Source of the DNA: CAYXZQ01 sp964469935
GTDB taxonomy: Archaea; Nanobdellota; Nanobdellia; Woesearchaeales; DSVV01
DNA length: 36,362 nucleotides
Reading direction: 5' to 3'
Assembly (NCBI GenBank): GCA_964469935.1
Contig: CAYXZQ010000014.1
Span: forward strand, 1-36,362
Each line of letters opens with the position of its first letter. Position 1 is the first letter of the stretch. The notes under the pieces were generated by a model. It was not told the origin of the DNA, made no database searches, and was given only the letters and a program-made list of their open reading frames with translations. Shown here one piece after another: positions 14,770 through 22,906 of this stretch. A program made the translations under genes and the position numbers.

Positions 14770-16644
14770 TTATTCAGGCTTGGTGTCTTCGTCTATATCC
14801 TTGAGCTTGTCGATGTTCTCATGGGCCTGCTCCCTGGCAGGCTTCTTCAGAGAACTGCTTCCGCTTATAGAGTAATCCCCGGGCGAGGCGATATCCTTCT
14901 TTAAAGCCGACTCCCTCTTCAGGAGGCTTATGCTGTCCTGCGGGCTCAGGCCTGAATCTTCCCTCAGCTTGTGTATCCTTCTTGACATGGAGCGAAGCCC
15001 CCTTGCCTTTTTCGTATTGACCCTTCTCACGTAGACGAAATAGAGGATTATGAAGCCTATTATGAAGAGAGGGGCTAAGAACTCTATCGCCTGGGTGGTG
15101 GGTGCAAGCCAGGAATTCCTTATCACGTTCTCGAACACGAGGGTCTTGAGGACCTCATTGTTGTCCACCCCGTAAACGTCGGGCAGGAGATTGACGTTAT
15201 CATTCTCGTCCGTGACATAGGTCACTTCCCACATCTCGCCCCGTTTCAGCTCAGGCACCTCCCATCTGCCCTTATCCACAGGCGTTACGGATATCTCGCT
15301 GAAGACATCATCAGCCCCGAGATAGTCCTTTACATACAGCCCCTTTATGTCGGACTCGCCCAGGTTCTGCAATTGTATCTGGACATTTATCTGGTTGTTG
15401 ATTCCGTAGCTCAGCTTCTTCTGTATGAATATCTTCTTCTCAGGGATGTACTGCCTTATGAAAGGGATCCTTTCCGAGTAGAGAGTCTCGTTCTCGTAAT
15501 CGAGCCTTGCTGGCCCGAAGTAGTCCAGGCCGAGCGACTGGTTGTCCACGTATTTCAGCCTGTACTTGATGTAGAGGTTCGCATCCCTGTTTATCCTTGA
15601 GTCCCAGACCAGGGTGTTGCCTGAAGTCAAGTTCGCCCCGCCGCTGTCCACGACATCGAAACCCTGGGGCAGGCTCTCCGTGAGATTGAACTCCCTTGCT
15701 ATGGGTGCGAAATTGTTGATGTTTATGGTGATCGTTATCGTGTCTCCCGGAAAAAGGACTGACCTGGACGTGCTCTTCTTAACATACATGAGGTGCTCCA
15801 GGTAGGCCGTGATGTTCGACAGCTCTTCGCTTGCGACAAGGCTTCCGTTCTCGGCTTTGTAGAGGTCGTTCTGGTTGAATCTTCTCACTGTGTTGAAGTC
15901 TTTCATGGCAGGAGGATAAAGATATGAATTCACATCGGAGGACAGCCAGTACACCTCTCCGTCCGAAGAATTGTAGTCGATGATGTCATCTGTCCACTTT
16001 CCGAGAGGGGGGATGATTATCGGACCGTTGACGCCTCCGAAATACCAGGACTCGAGCTCGTCGTTCGGGTCCTGCTCAGGGGTCTTGATGACCTTAATCG
16101 AGGACACATTCTGTGAAACATATGCCGGGTTCTCCAGGGTCACGACGACAAGCCTCCTCTTGCTTTCCGACTTGATCTTGCCCGTGTCCATGGTCTGGTT
16201 CTCCGCCTCGGACTTCCTTATGTTCGATATCAAGGTCGCCACCAGCTGTGACTTCCCCTTCTTCAATGCCGAGTACATGACGCTGAGGTTGCCTGTCATC
16301 GGGTCGTAGGCCGAGATGCCCCTTATCGTGTAAGGTATTATGATCGTCTGATGAGCGGCCATGTAAGGGATGATAATCGCCCCAGGCCTGACAAAGTCTG
16401 TCGCGTTGCTCTCGATGATTGTGAGCGGCCCCAGGTCATAGCCGAACCTGGCCAGGTCGAAAGAGTTGTTGAACGGGTTGTGGAGAATGACAGAGCCGTT
16501 GACCTGGACTATCCAGAACTGGTTGAAAAAGCTTATGACCTTGCCTGTCTCCGTGACATTCACCTGGAACCTGTCGTCGGCAAGGGTACTTGCGGATGCC
16601 AGAATGAGCAAAATGAGAATCAAAAGGGTCCAAAGCTTCATCAT
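14770..16644 (-). CDS. Membrane-anchored ectodomain protein with DUF11/CARDB-like repeats
   Basis: 625 residues from ATG 16644, or 624 from ATG 16641; both follow gaggagg, which lies inside the longer TTG reading frame starting at 16656. A signal peptide (MKLWTLLILILLILASASTLA) leads into a large ectodomain with about 14 N-glycosylation sequons. At about residues 300-380 is a DUF11-like beta-sandwich (FPGDTITITININNF, LTESLPQGFDVVDSG, NTLVWD), and a second similar unit follows near 410-490. One transmembrane helix (APLFIIGFIILYFVYVRR) precedes a charged cytoplasmic tail of about 90 residues. It is the last of three minus-strand genes encoding type I membrane proteins. Function unknown; cell-surface scaffold or envelope protein is plausible. 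Confidence 0.8.
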   Translation of the reverse strand: MMKLWTLLILILLILASASTLADDRFQVNVTETGKVISFFNQFWIVQVNGSVILHNPFNNSFDLARFGYDLGPLTIIESNATDFVRPGAIIIPYMAAHQTIIIPYTIRGISAYDPMTGNLSVMYSALKKGKSQLVATLISNIRKSEAENQTMDTGKIKSESKRRLVVVTLENPAYVSQNVSSIKVIKTPEQDPNDELESWYFGGVNGPIIIPPLGKWTDDIIDYNSSDGEVYWLSSDVNSYLYPPAMKDFNTVRRFNQNDLYKAENGSLVASEELSNITAYLEHLMYVKKSTSRSVLFPGDTITITININNFAPIAREFNLTESLPQGFDVVDSGGANLTSGNTLVWDSRINRDANLYIKYRLKYVDNQSLGLDYFGPARLDYENETLYSERIPFIRQYIPEKKIFIQKKLSYGINNQINVQIQLQNLGESDIKGLYVKDYLGADDVFSEISVTPVDKGRWEVPELKRGEMWEVTYVTDENDNVNLLPDVYGVDNNEVLKTLVFENVIRNSWLAPTTQAIEFLAPLFIIGFIILYFVYVRRVNTKKARGLRSMSRRIHKLREDSGLSPQDSISLLKRESALKKDIASPGDYSISGSSSLKKPAREQAHENIDKLKDIDEDTKPE

Positions 16645-16652
16645 CAGCCTCC

Positions 16653-17384
16653 TCAACCGTTCCTGAGCTTCCTGTGGATGAAGAATGTCGAAGCAAGCAG
16701 GACAACTATGAGCATGATCCAGAATATGTTGACTGACCTGATGCCGAGCTTGGGCAGAGGCAGCAGCGAGTACTCTACGACCATGTCCTCATTGTTCTCC
16801 CATTGCACGACCCTGTATTTCTGACCTCCTTCCTCTACAGTGCTGACGACGGCATCAGGGGCGTAAGTGACGTGATACTTGGCAGGGATGTACAGGCTCT
16901 GCTTCTGGTTCTCGATAGGGATAGTGGTCTCCTCGAGGGGTACGCTTATCTCGTAGAAGAGTATGCCCTTGGTCTTGAACTCAAGGTCGTAGCTCATCTT
17001 GACGTTGTAGGTGAATTTCGGAAGCACCGGCTCCCAGACGCTCACGACGAGGTCTGTCTCGGTCTTCGACTCAATCATCCTTGACTTGAGCTCTGTCCCG
17101 AAATCGTTCTTTGCCTGGAGGTTGTGGACGACGGATGCAATCTTCTGGTTCTTGATAACCTCATGCAGCTTGAAATGGAGCTCTCCAGGGATGATGGGAT
17201 TGGCGCCTACGTTCTCGAGTGTTATGTCCCTGCTGATATGGAGCAAGTCCTTGTCAAGGACGGATTTCGTGGTGTAGTCCTTGAACACGACCACATCTGC
17301 GGACGCAAGGCTCACCATCAAGGACAGCATGAATACGCATAGCACCAATTCCTTCAAATGTTTTCTATGTATATGCATTAACAT
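16653..17384 (-). CDS. Membrane-anchored ectodomain protein, middle gene of the surface operon
   Basis: 243 residues. The ATG at 17384 follows a gggggga stretch; an in-frame ATG at 17378 is possible. A signal peptide (LCVFMLSLMVSLASA) is followed by an all-beta ectodomain of about 180 residues (VLDKDLLHISRDITLENVGA, NYNV-type strands such as KFTYNVKMSYDLEF, VPLEETTIPIENQKQ) and a C-terminal helix (VNIFWIMLIVVLLASTFFIH) with a basic stop-transfer end. It contains no cysteine in the ectodomain and few sequons. The alternation of strands with a pre-membrane YSLLPLP segment loosely recalls ribophorin I-like proteins, a weak impression only. The genes on both sides are in the same direction with short gaps. 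Confidence 0.75.
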   Translation of the reverse strand: MLMHIHRKHLKELVLCVFMLSLMVSLASADVVVFKDYTTKSVLDKDLLHISRDITLENVGANPIIPGELHFKLHEVIKNQKIASVVHNLQAKNDFGTELKSRMIESKTETDLVVSVWEPVLPKFTYNVKMSYDLEFKTKGILFYEISVPLEETTIPIENQKQSLYIPAKYHVTYAPDAVVSTVEEGGQKYRVVQWENNEDMVVEYSLLPLPKLGIRSVNIFWIMLIVVLLASTFFIHRKLRNG

Positions 17385-17412
17385 TATCCCCCCTTTTTTT
17401 AGGATAATACAA

Positions 17413-19302
17413 TCACGTGCCTGTCCTGCCCTTCCTGCCTGAACCCGCTTCCTTTGTCTCGTCCAGCTTCCTGTTTATCTTGTTGGTTATCACGAGGTTA
17501 GTCACGTTAACCACAATCAGGAATGCGACAATCCCCAGGTAAAGTATCTCTTTTGAATATGACTGGAGCCCGGTAATGACGGAAATGACGGGCGATACAC
17601 CCGCACCCTCCACCTTGAGCGGGTCTAAACCTACTATGTATAGGTCAGAGACCTTGTATTCGCCGGTACCGTTGACCTTGTAAGTCACGTTCCAGCTGTA
17701 ATTGCCCGGACCGGTCTTCTCGGGGCCTGTCTTTGGGCCCAGGGAAGAGTTCATGGTGCCTTTCCACGGGATGTCCCACTTGTATGACATGCCGTAGTAG
17801 TCGCTACCCGGACTTCCGACAGACAGGTTGGTACAGTAGCTCCCTGTCGGGCACTTGAACGGCGCAGGACCCATGCCCCATACCTGGAAGTCATTCGGGA
17901 TGAAATCGTACACAGTCACCATCTCGTACTGAGGTGTCCAGCCGTTGCCGATGTTCTCGACCTTGATGTCCACCCTGTACTGGTCCTCCCCGATGTTCGA
18001 CACGTTCTTCGAGACCTCGAGCCAGTAGCCGTGGATTACGTAAATGTACTTGATGAAGATCTCCTGTCCGCTCCTCGTGGTCGTGTAGTTCATTATCTGG
18101 CCGTACTTGTTTGTTATCGCGAACTCCGGCTGCATCCAGACGATGGGCGGGGGATAGGAACTGTTTGTGCCGTCAGTGAAGTTGAACCTCCAGAAGTAGC
18201 TCGAATTGCCCCATGTCGTGGAAATGTTTATCTCCTTCATGGGCCCACCGGAAGGGTTCGTGTAGTTCACGCTCAGGGGCCCCCAGACAGTGCCTGCCGT
18301 GGAGTTGGTTGGGTCTAGATTCTGGGTGACCCACAGCGTCACCTTTTTTATGTCGTAGGTGATGTTCAGGTTTGTGCCTATCTTGGGCCTTATCTCATAT
18401 GTGACATTATGATCAAGTTCATTGTCAGCCGGCTGGGTGATCCTTTTCTCGAAGCTGAAGTTGATTGCCGATGTCGCATTGACCTCTGTAAGGGAAAGGT
18501 TCGATATGAGGAGGCCAACACTGTAGGATATGTTCTCGAATATGGCTTGGTACGAGGCTGTGAAGGGGACGGAGTAAGGGGCCCTGACCCTGTAGGTGAT
18601 GTTTCTCGACTGATTGAACGTGAGAGTGCCTCCGTTCGGTGTCCACCACCACTTGAAGTGCGAGGTCCCGTTACCTACGACATTGCCGTAATCGCCGAGC
18701 GGAAAAAGGTCCTCTAGCGAAAAGTTGAACACTGAGCTGTTCCACGGGACCTGGACTGCCTTTATCGATATGTTGATGTTGTTGACAGTCGCCTTGAGGT
18801 TGTTGTAGTTGAGTATCCTCTGGTTGATGGTCCAGTTGTGGCCTGCGAGCACCTTCCTGTTGAACCCATGGTCAAAATTTGTATACAAGGTCGAGATGTT
18901 GAGGGGCGGTGGGGCATCGGTACAGTTGACAGAATAGAAGTACGTGCTGTAGTTTCCTGTCCTTAGCGATGGGATGTGGATTATGATGGCTGTTCCGGGA
19001 GAGCCGCCCACCTGGTCGCCGAACTTAGTGCCGGAGTCCCACGTGAAGTTGCCCATCATGTTGTCCGTGTTGGTGAACCTGAGATAGATGTCGGAAACTG
19101 TCTCCAGGCCCGGGTTAGTGATGTTCAGGGTCCCGTTTATATAGCATGAAGACACGTTCGTCGTGAGATAGAAGTCCTTTGCAAACGTCGTGTTCTTGTA
19201 GACCTTCTCTTCCATTGTGATGTTGAGGTGTGTCCCGACAGCAGATGCAGCATAAGCGTATATTATGAACAGAAAAACCAGAATGTACAACGCCTTTTTC
19301 AT
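17413..19302 (-). CDS. Heavily N-glycosylated membrane-anchored surface protein
   Basis: 629 residues. A signal peptide (MKKALYILVFLFIIYAYAASA) precedes an ectodomain of about 560 residues that is Asn/Thr/Ser/Tyr-rich with about 35 N-x-S/T sequons, roughly one per 17 residues. A DUF11-like unit occurs near residues 430-480 (YRVDIKVENIGNGWTPQYEM, VYDFIPNDFQVWG). A transmembrane helix (ILYLGIVAFLIVVNVTNLVI) and a short basic tail (TNKINRKLDETKEAGSGRKG) end it. There are only a few cysteines. The start has an agaggga ribosome-binding site and an AT-rich upstream region. It leads the three-gene surface operon and shares architecture with the last gene. An S-layer-like or glycoprotein coat role is inference. 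Confidence 0.82.
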   Translation of the reverse strand: MKKALYILVFLFIIYAYAASAVGTHLNITMEEKVYKNTTFAKDFYLTTNVSSCYINGTLNITNPGLETVSDIYLRFTNTDNMMGNFTWDSGTKFGDQVGGSPGTAIIIHIPSLRTGNYSTYFYSVNCTDAPPPLNISTLYTNFDHGFNRKVLAGHNWTINQRILNYNNLKATVNNINISIKAVQVPWNSSVFNFSLEDLFPLGDYGNVVGNGTSHFKWWWTPNGGTLTFNQSRNITYRVRAPYSVPFTASYQAIFENISYSVGLLISNLSLTEVNATSAINFSFEKRITQPADNELDHNVTYEIRPKIGTNLNITYDIKKVTLWVTQNLDPTNSTAGTVWGPLSVNYTNPSGGPMKEINISTTWGNSSYFWRFNFTDGTNSSYPPPIVWMQPEFAITNKYGQIMNYTTTRSGQEIFIKYIYVIHGYWLEVSKNVSNIGEDQYRVDIKVENIGNGWTPQYEMVTVYDFIPNDFQVWGMGPAPFKCPTGSYCTNLSVGSPGSDYYGMSYKWDIPWKGTMNSSLGPKTGPEKTGPGNYSWNVTYKVNGTGEYKVSDLYIVGLDPLKVEGAGVSPVISVITGLQSYSKEILYLGIVAFLIVVNVTNLVITNKINRKLDETKEAGSGRKGRTGT

Positions 19303-19330
19303 TTTTTCCCTCTTTTGAACAACATAGCCT

Positions 19331-19340
19331 GTATACTTTT
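19331..19340 (-). promoter_or_regulatory. TATA-like element for the surface-protein operon
   Basis: gtatactttt on the + strand reads aaaagtatac on the minus strand, about 33 nt from the ATG at 19302. The rest of 19341-19400 is nearly pure AT and could hold alternative or additional elements. Confidence 0.4.
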
Positions 19341-19413
19341 CAATATATTAATATTATATTAATATTACTTTTCTTATAATTGCTATTTAAATTTTTCGTT
19401 TTTTTCATGTTCA

Positions 19414-20358
19414 TCATGTCTCCCCCCTATAGAACTTTGCAGCATCTTCAGGAGGCATAGGATTTATGATTGTATCCGTGCCGAACTCAAAACCGGCCCT
19501 GATGCCTGTCCGGGGGACGAGGACAATGTGGAAATGCATGTCCTTCACGCCGTTATGGAGATAGAAATTGTAGGCGACACCAAGCTCCCTGAGCTTTCTT
19601 AGCAGCCCACAGAGAAGCTCGGCCATGTCCTCCAGCTCACGGTCCTCGAGCCCGCTGACGGAGAGGACGTGCCTCTTCGGAAATATCCACGCCTCGAAAG
19701 CCGAGGAAGATGCGTAAGGCGCAAAAGAGACGCATGAGCCGTTCTCTGCTATCCTCCTTTCGCCGGACCTCTCGACATCTATTATGCTGCAGTACGGACA
19801 TGAGCCGAATCTTTCCACTGCAGCCTCTTTCTCCTTTATAAGACCCGGGACAAGGTTGTAGCCGATCGCCTGGGAATGCGAATGGACGATGCTCGTGCCT
19901 GCTTTCTTCTTGTGGTTCTTGAATACAAGAGCATATTTCACGCCCTCATGGCCGCTTATCTCCTTTGTTCTCATGACATAGACCCTGAGCAAAGAGGCTA
20001 TATCAGCAGGGTCAAGGTCCCATAGCTGCGTACCATGGTCAGGTGTCTCGACTATCACCTCATGCCTGCCGACAGCATCGGCGCAGGTAAAGAAACCGTC
20101 ATGGGTCTTCAGCTCTGGATCTCCCTCCGGCTGGACAGCAGGGAACTTGTTGTCGAAGACCCTTATCTGCCAACTGCCGTCCTTCTCTGTCCTGAAGAGC
20201 TCGGGTGGCGTCATGTCCTCGTTGCCAGGGCAGAAATAGCAGGCAACGTCGCCGGATTTTCCCTCATCCTCAGACCTGAACTGGTCGGGCCTCCTGGCCC
20301 TCTCTGTCGCGATAATCACGTACTTGTCAAGTATGTAGTCTTTCCTGAGTTCCGGCAT
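19414..20358 (-). CDS. galT: GalT-like nucleotidyltransferase (galactose-1-phosphate uridylyltransferase / ADP-glucose phosphorylase family)
   Basis: 314 residues of the HIT superfamily GalT branch. Zinc-type cysteines C40 and C43 (CYFCPGNE), the catalytic segment HSHSQ at 159-163 (H161 the expected nucleophile), a second CPYC pair at 187-190, FPKRH near 226-230 and HFHIVLVPR near 275-283 are visible. The classical motif is HPHGQ; HSHSQ replaces both Pro and Gly, so substrate may not be galactose. The upstream same-strand neighbour is glycogen synthase, so a role in sugar-1-phosphate/nucleotide-sugar exchange for glycogen is likely (inference). The ATG has an aaagggtg ribosome-binding site and its own TATA box at 20431. 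Confidence 0.85.
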   Translation of the reverse strand: MPELRKDYILDKYVIIATERARRPDQFRSEDEGKSGDVACYFCPGNEDMTPPELFRTEKDGSWQIRVFDNKFPAVQPEGDPELKTHDGFFTCADAVGRHEVIVETPDHGTQLWDLDPADIASLLRVYVMRTKEISGHEGVKYALVFKNHKKKAGTSIVHSHSQAIGYNLVPGLIKEKEAAVERFGSCPYCSIIDVERSGERRIAENGSCVSFAPYASSSAFEAWIFPKRHVLSVSGLEDRELEDMAELLCGLLRKLRELGVAYNFYLHNGVKDMHFHIVLVPRTGIRAGFEFGTDTIINPMPPEDAAKFYRGET

Positions 20359-20430
20359 TGTTCACCCTTTTTGCTGCACGTCTGAAATATACTTCATCAT
20401 CATATATGTATCTCTTCTAGAAACAGCGCC

Positions 20431-20440
20431 TATATAAATT
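20431..20440 (-). promoter_or_regulatory. TATA box for the galT-like gene
   Basis: tatataaatt on the + strand (aatttatata on the minus strand), about 75 nt before the ATG at 20358, lying in the 96-base gap after the glycogen synthase stop. It suggests separate transcription from glycogen synthase. Confidence 0.4.
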
Positions 20441-20454
20441 TATCTGTTTAAATT

Positions 20455-22254
20455 TCATCTGTCGATCGAGAGATTATGGGCTCTTATGTAATTTCCGACT
20501 AGCACCTTCCAGTCGGCAAATTCAGAGAGCTCCTTTGCAAGCATCTTCTGCTCAACCCTGTCCTTCCTGCGCAGCTGGGAATAATGAAGGAGTATGTCAG
20601 TGAAATCTTTGACGACCTGCTCCTCATCCCTTCCGAACCTCTCCAGGATGAATATGCCGCCCTTGCCGTCTTCTTCCTGCTCAACTAATTTGTTCTTGAT
20701 GAACCTGCCGAAGCCTGCAAGGTCCGTCGTCATGGCAGGGACGCCGAGCGCAGCGCTCTCAAGCGGGGTGTACCCCCAGGGCTCGTAGTAGCTGGGAAAG
20801 ACGCCTAGGTGGCATCCCTGTATGGCATCGTAGTACTTGAGGCCTGTTAGATTGTCATTGCCGTCGAGATAGACAGGGTACTGTACGACCTTGACGAAAT
20901 CCTCCTTCCTGTTCAGCAGGCCGTTCTGCCGGAATGCTTTTGTTATTGGGTCATCATTCTCATTGAAGAGGTAATGGGTCGAGAGGAGGGGATTGCCCTG
21001 CCTCGAGAACTGCAACTTCTGCTTCCTGACCTCGAGAAGGAAATCCTTGCTGAAGATGGAATCTTTGGTGAAATTGTTGTCGGTGAGGATGCTGTTGATG
21101 AGCCTTGTCTTGAATTCTGGCATCGACCTGTCGACGTAACCCTTAATCTGCTCAAACTTCTCCTCTGCCTCCAGAAGCTCAGTCTTAATGCCGTTGACCC
21201 CTGTCGGAATCCAGAAGAAGCTCACTATCGTCTTCCTCGAGCCCTTCTCCTTGAGAAGTTCATTGAGCCTGCCGAGCGCCCTTATGAATATGTCGATCCC
21301 CTTGTTCTTGAACTCGTACCTGCCGACTATGAAGAGGATAATTGTCTTCTCCACGTCGAACGTGTAATACGGGAAAAAATAATATGACATGAACTCACGT
21401 ATGACGTCCCTGCACTGCTTGTGCTTTATCGAGCATTCCTCGAAATTCGGAAACTTCTCGATGTCAAGGCCGTTTAGGAGGAGCACGTCTGCCTTCCTTC
21501 CGAGAATCTTCTCAGCCTCGATAGAGGTTATCTCGCTTACCGTTGTGAACACGTCCGAGCCCTGCGCACATGCCTTCTCGGTCATGAACTTGTCCTGCAC
21601 ATTCATCGAGATAGCCTCTTTTTCAGGCTCCATGGAATCAAGCATCGAATAGAGGTCCCTGCCCCCTCCTGCAAGGCTCCGCCCGAGCATCGTCGCATGG
21701 GTCGTAAAGACAGTTCCTATCCTGGAATTGTTCGATTTCAGGTAGAGCATGGCTATGCCTGAGAGCCATTCATGGAAATGGCCGACAATCTTCTCATTGC
21801 CGTATTCCTCGGAGACGTACTGGAGCATCTTGCCTGCTGCGTAAGACCAGAGCATGGGCTCCTCAAAGTCCCAATGAGAGTAAAGCGTGTCAATCTTGTA
21901 GGTCTCCCACAGCCATTTCTTGATCTCATTCTTGCCGGGTATGATCTTCTGGAAATTGATGAGGATGACCTGTGGCTCGCCCTTCACCTGCCAATTGCCG
22001 AAGTAGCATATGATTCCCTCTCTCTCGAGCCTGTCAAAGACCTTCTTAAGCCTTTCAGGTGGGACCATCTGCTGGGTCTCAAGCTTCGCCTTGTCAGGGA
22101 AATACGGGCCGACCAGAAAATAGTTACTGTAGCGCTCCTTCATGAGCTCGACCTTGGATTTTACGACAGTGTAAATCCCCCCTACCTTGTTACAGACCTC
22201 CCACGATACCTCGAAGAGGAGGTCGGCCTTTGGACTCTCTTTCTCAGTCTCCAT
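20455..22254 (-). CDS. Glycogen synthase, eukaryote-type GT3 family
   Basis: 599 residues, close to eukaryotic glycogen synthase and far longer than bacterial GlgA. GT3 signatures: FEVSWEVCNKVGGIYTVVKS at 14-33, GHFHEWLSGIAMLYLK, TTHATMLGRSLAGGG, the long segment between about 270 and 480 typical of GT3, and YYEPWGYTPLESAALG with the E-x7-E pair E491/E499. It extends alpha-1,4-glucan chains from a nucleotide-sugar donor. The Arg-rich allosteric cluster of yeast and animal enzymes is not evident to me. A TATA box centred 27 bases before the ATG at 22254 predicts a leaderless transcript and is shared with the divergent winged-helix gene. Confidence 0.94.
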   Translation of the reverse strand: METEKESPKADLLFEVSWEVCNKVGGIYTVVKSKVELMKERYSNYFLVGPYFPDKAKLETQQMVPPERLKKVFDRLEREGIICYFGNWQVKGEPQVILINFQKIIPGKNEIKKWLWETYKIDTLYSHWDFEEPMLWSYAAGKMLQYVSEEYGNEKIVGHFHEWLSGIAMLYLKSNNSRIGTVFTTHATMLGRSLAGGGRDLYSMLDSMEPEKEAISMNVQDKFMTEKACAQGSDVFTTVSEITSIEAEKILGRKADVLLLNGLDIEKFPNFEECSIKHKQCRDVIREFMSYYFFPYYTFDVEKTIILFIVGRYEFKNKGIDIFIRALGRLNELLKEKGSRKTIVSFFWIPTGVNGIKTELLEAEEKFEQIKGYVDRSMPEFKTRLINSILTDNNFTKDSIFSKDFLLEVRKQKLQFSRQGNPLLSTHYLFNENDDPITKAFRQNGLLNRKEDFVKVVQYPVYLDGNDNLTGLKYYDAIQGCHLGVFPSYYEPWGYTPLESAALGVPAMTTDLAGFGRFIKNKLVEQEEDGKGGIFILERFGRDEEQVVKDFTDILLHYSQLRRKDRVEQKMLAKELSEFADWKVLVGNYIRAHNLSIDR

Positions 22255-22275
22255 CAGGGATTTATGAGAACAGGT

Positions 22276-22286
22276 AATATATATAC
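22276..22286. promoter_or_regulatory. Shared TATA region for glycogen synthase (-) and winged-helix gene (+)
   Basis: aatatatatac is nearly symmetrical and lies about 27 nt from the glycogen synthase ATG on one side and about 37 nt from the ATG at 22318 on the other, so one element could serve both directions. Confidence 0.45.
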
Positions 22287-22317
22287 TTTTAACACCACCT
22301 TGAAATAGTAAGGAGAA

Positions 22318-22809
22318 ATGAAGCTGCCCTGGTTTTTGGCGGGTAAAGACAGAGGAATTTACGACTCAAGGAATAAATTTAATAATATCCTCGCCTTACT
22401 ATACTCCATGGACATCCAGAAGATAACCATTATAAAGATAAGGAAGCCGCTTAAGAACGACATAAACGAGGAGCTGCAGTGGCTCGGCACAAGCCTCGGG
22501 CTCTTCAGCCTGAGGGACAGAGACAAGAGCTGCTTCAGGATATTCATCGAGCTCCTCAAGAGCACCAAGAAGCAGAGGGGGCTCTCAAGCGACGAGATTG
22601 CCTACAGGCTGAAGATATCGCGGGGGACAGTTATACATCACATAAAGAAACTCAAGAGCTCCGGCCTCGTGGTGCTCGACAACAAGAAATATCTCCTGAG
22701 GGTCGACAACCTGAGCCTGCTTGTCGACGAGGTGAAGAGCGACATCGAGAGGGCATACGACGACCTCAAGGATGTGGCAAAGGACATCGACCTCAAGCTC
22801 GGGCTGTAG
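22318..22809 (+). CDS. Winged-helix DNA-binding regulator
   Basis: 163 residues from ATG 22318 (aggag at 22311-22315); an alternative ATG at 22408 also has a TATA-like attta sequence about 29 bases upstream and would give 133 residues. Residues about 75-128 are a clear winged helix: IFIELLKSTKKQRGLSSDEI, AYRLKISRGTVIHHIKKLKS (recognition helix), then SGLVVLDNKKYLLRV (wing). A C-terminal helix (VDEVKSDIERAYDDLKDVAK) probably dimerises. It resembles ArsR/MarR-like archaeal regulators. It is divergent from glycogen synthase and lies just upstream of the pilus ATPase, so it could control either. Confidence 0.8.
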   Translation: MKLPWFLAGKDRGIYDSRNKFNNILALLYSMDIQKITIIKIRKPLKNDINEELQWLGTSLGLFSLRDRDKSCFRIFIELLKSTKKQRGLSSDEIAYRLKISRGTVIHHIKKLKSSGLVVLDNKKYLLRVDNLSLLVDEVKSDIERAYDDLKDVAKDIDLKLGL

Positions 22810-22836
22810 CCCGGTTTTCTTTCCTTTTACCGTAAA

Positions 22837-22847
22837 GTATTTATATG
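22837..22847 (+). promoter_or_regulatory. TATA box for the pilus ATPase operon
   Basis: gtatttatatg is the best candidate, about 65 nt before the ATG at 22907. A second element, ttttttatagaa at 22878-22889, is too close unless the transcript is leaderless; the aaagggg at 22891-22897 favours the upstream box. Confidence 0.4.
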
Positions 22848-22906
22848 ACAACCACCCGAAGCTGCTTACGGTTGAATTTTTTTATAGAAAAAAGGGGTTG
22901 AGATGA

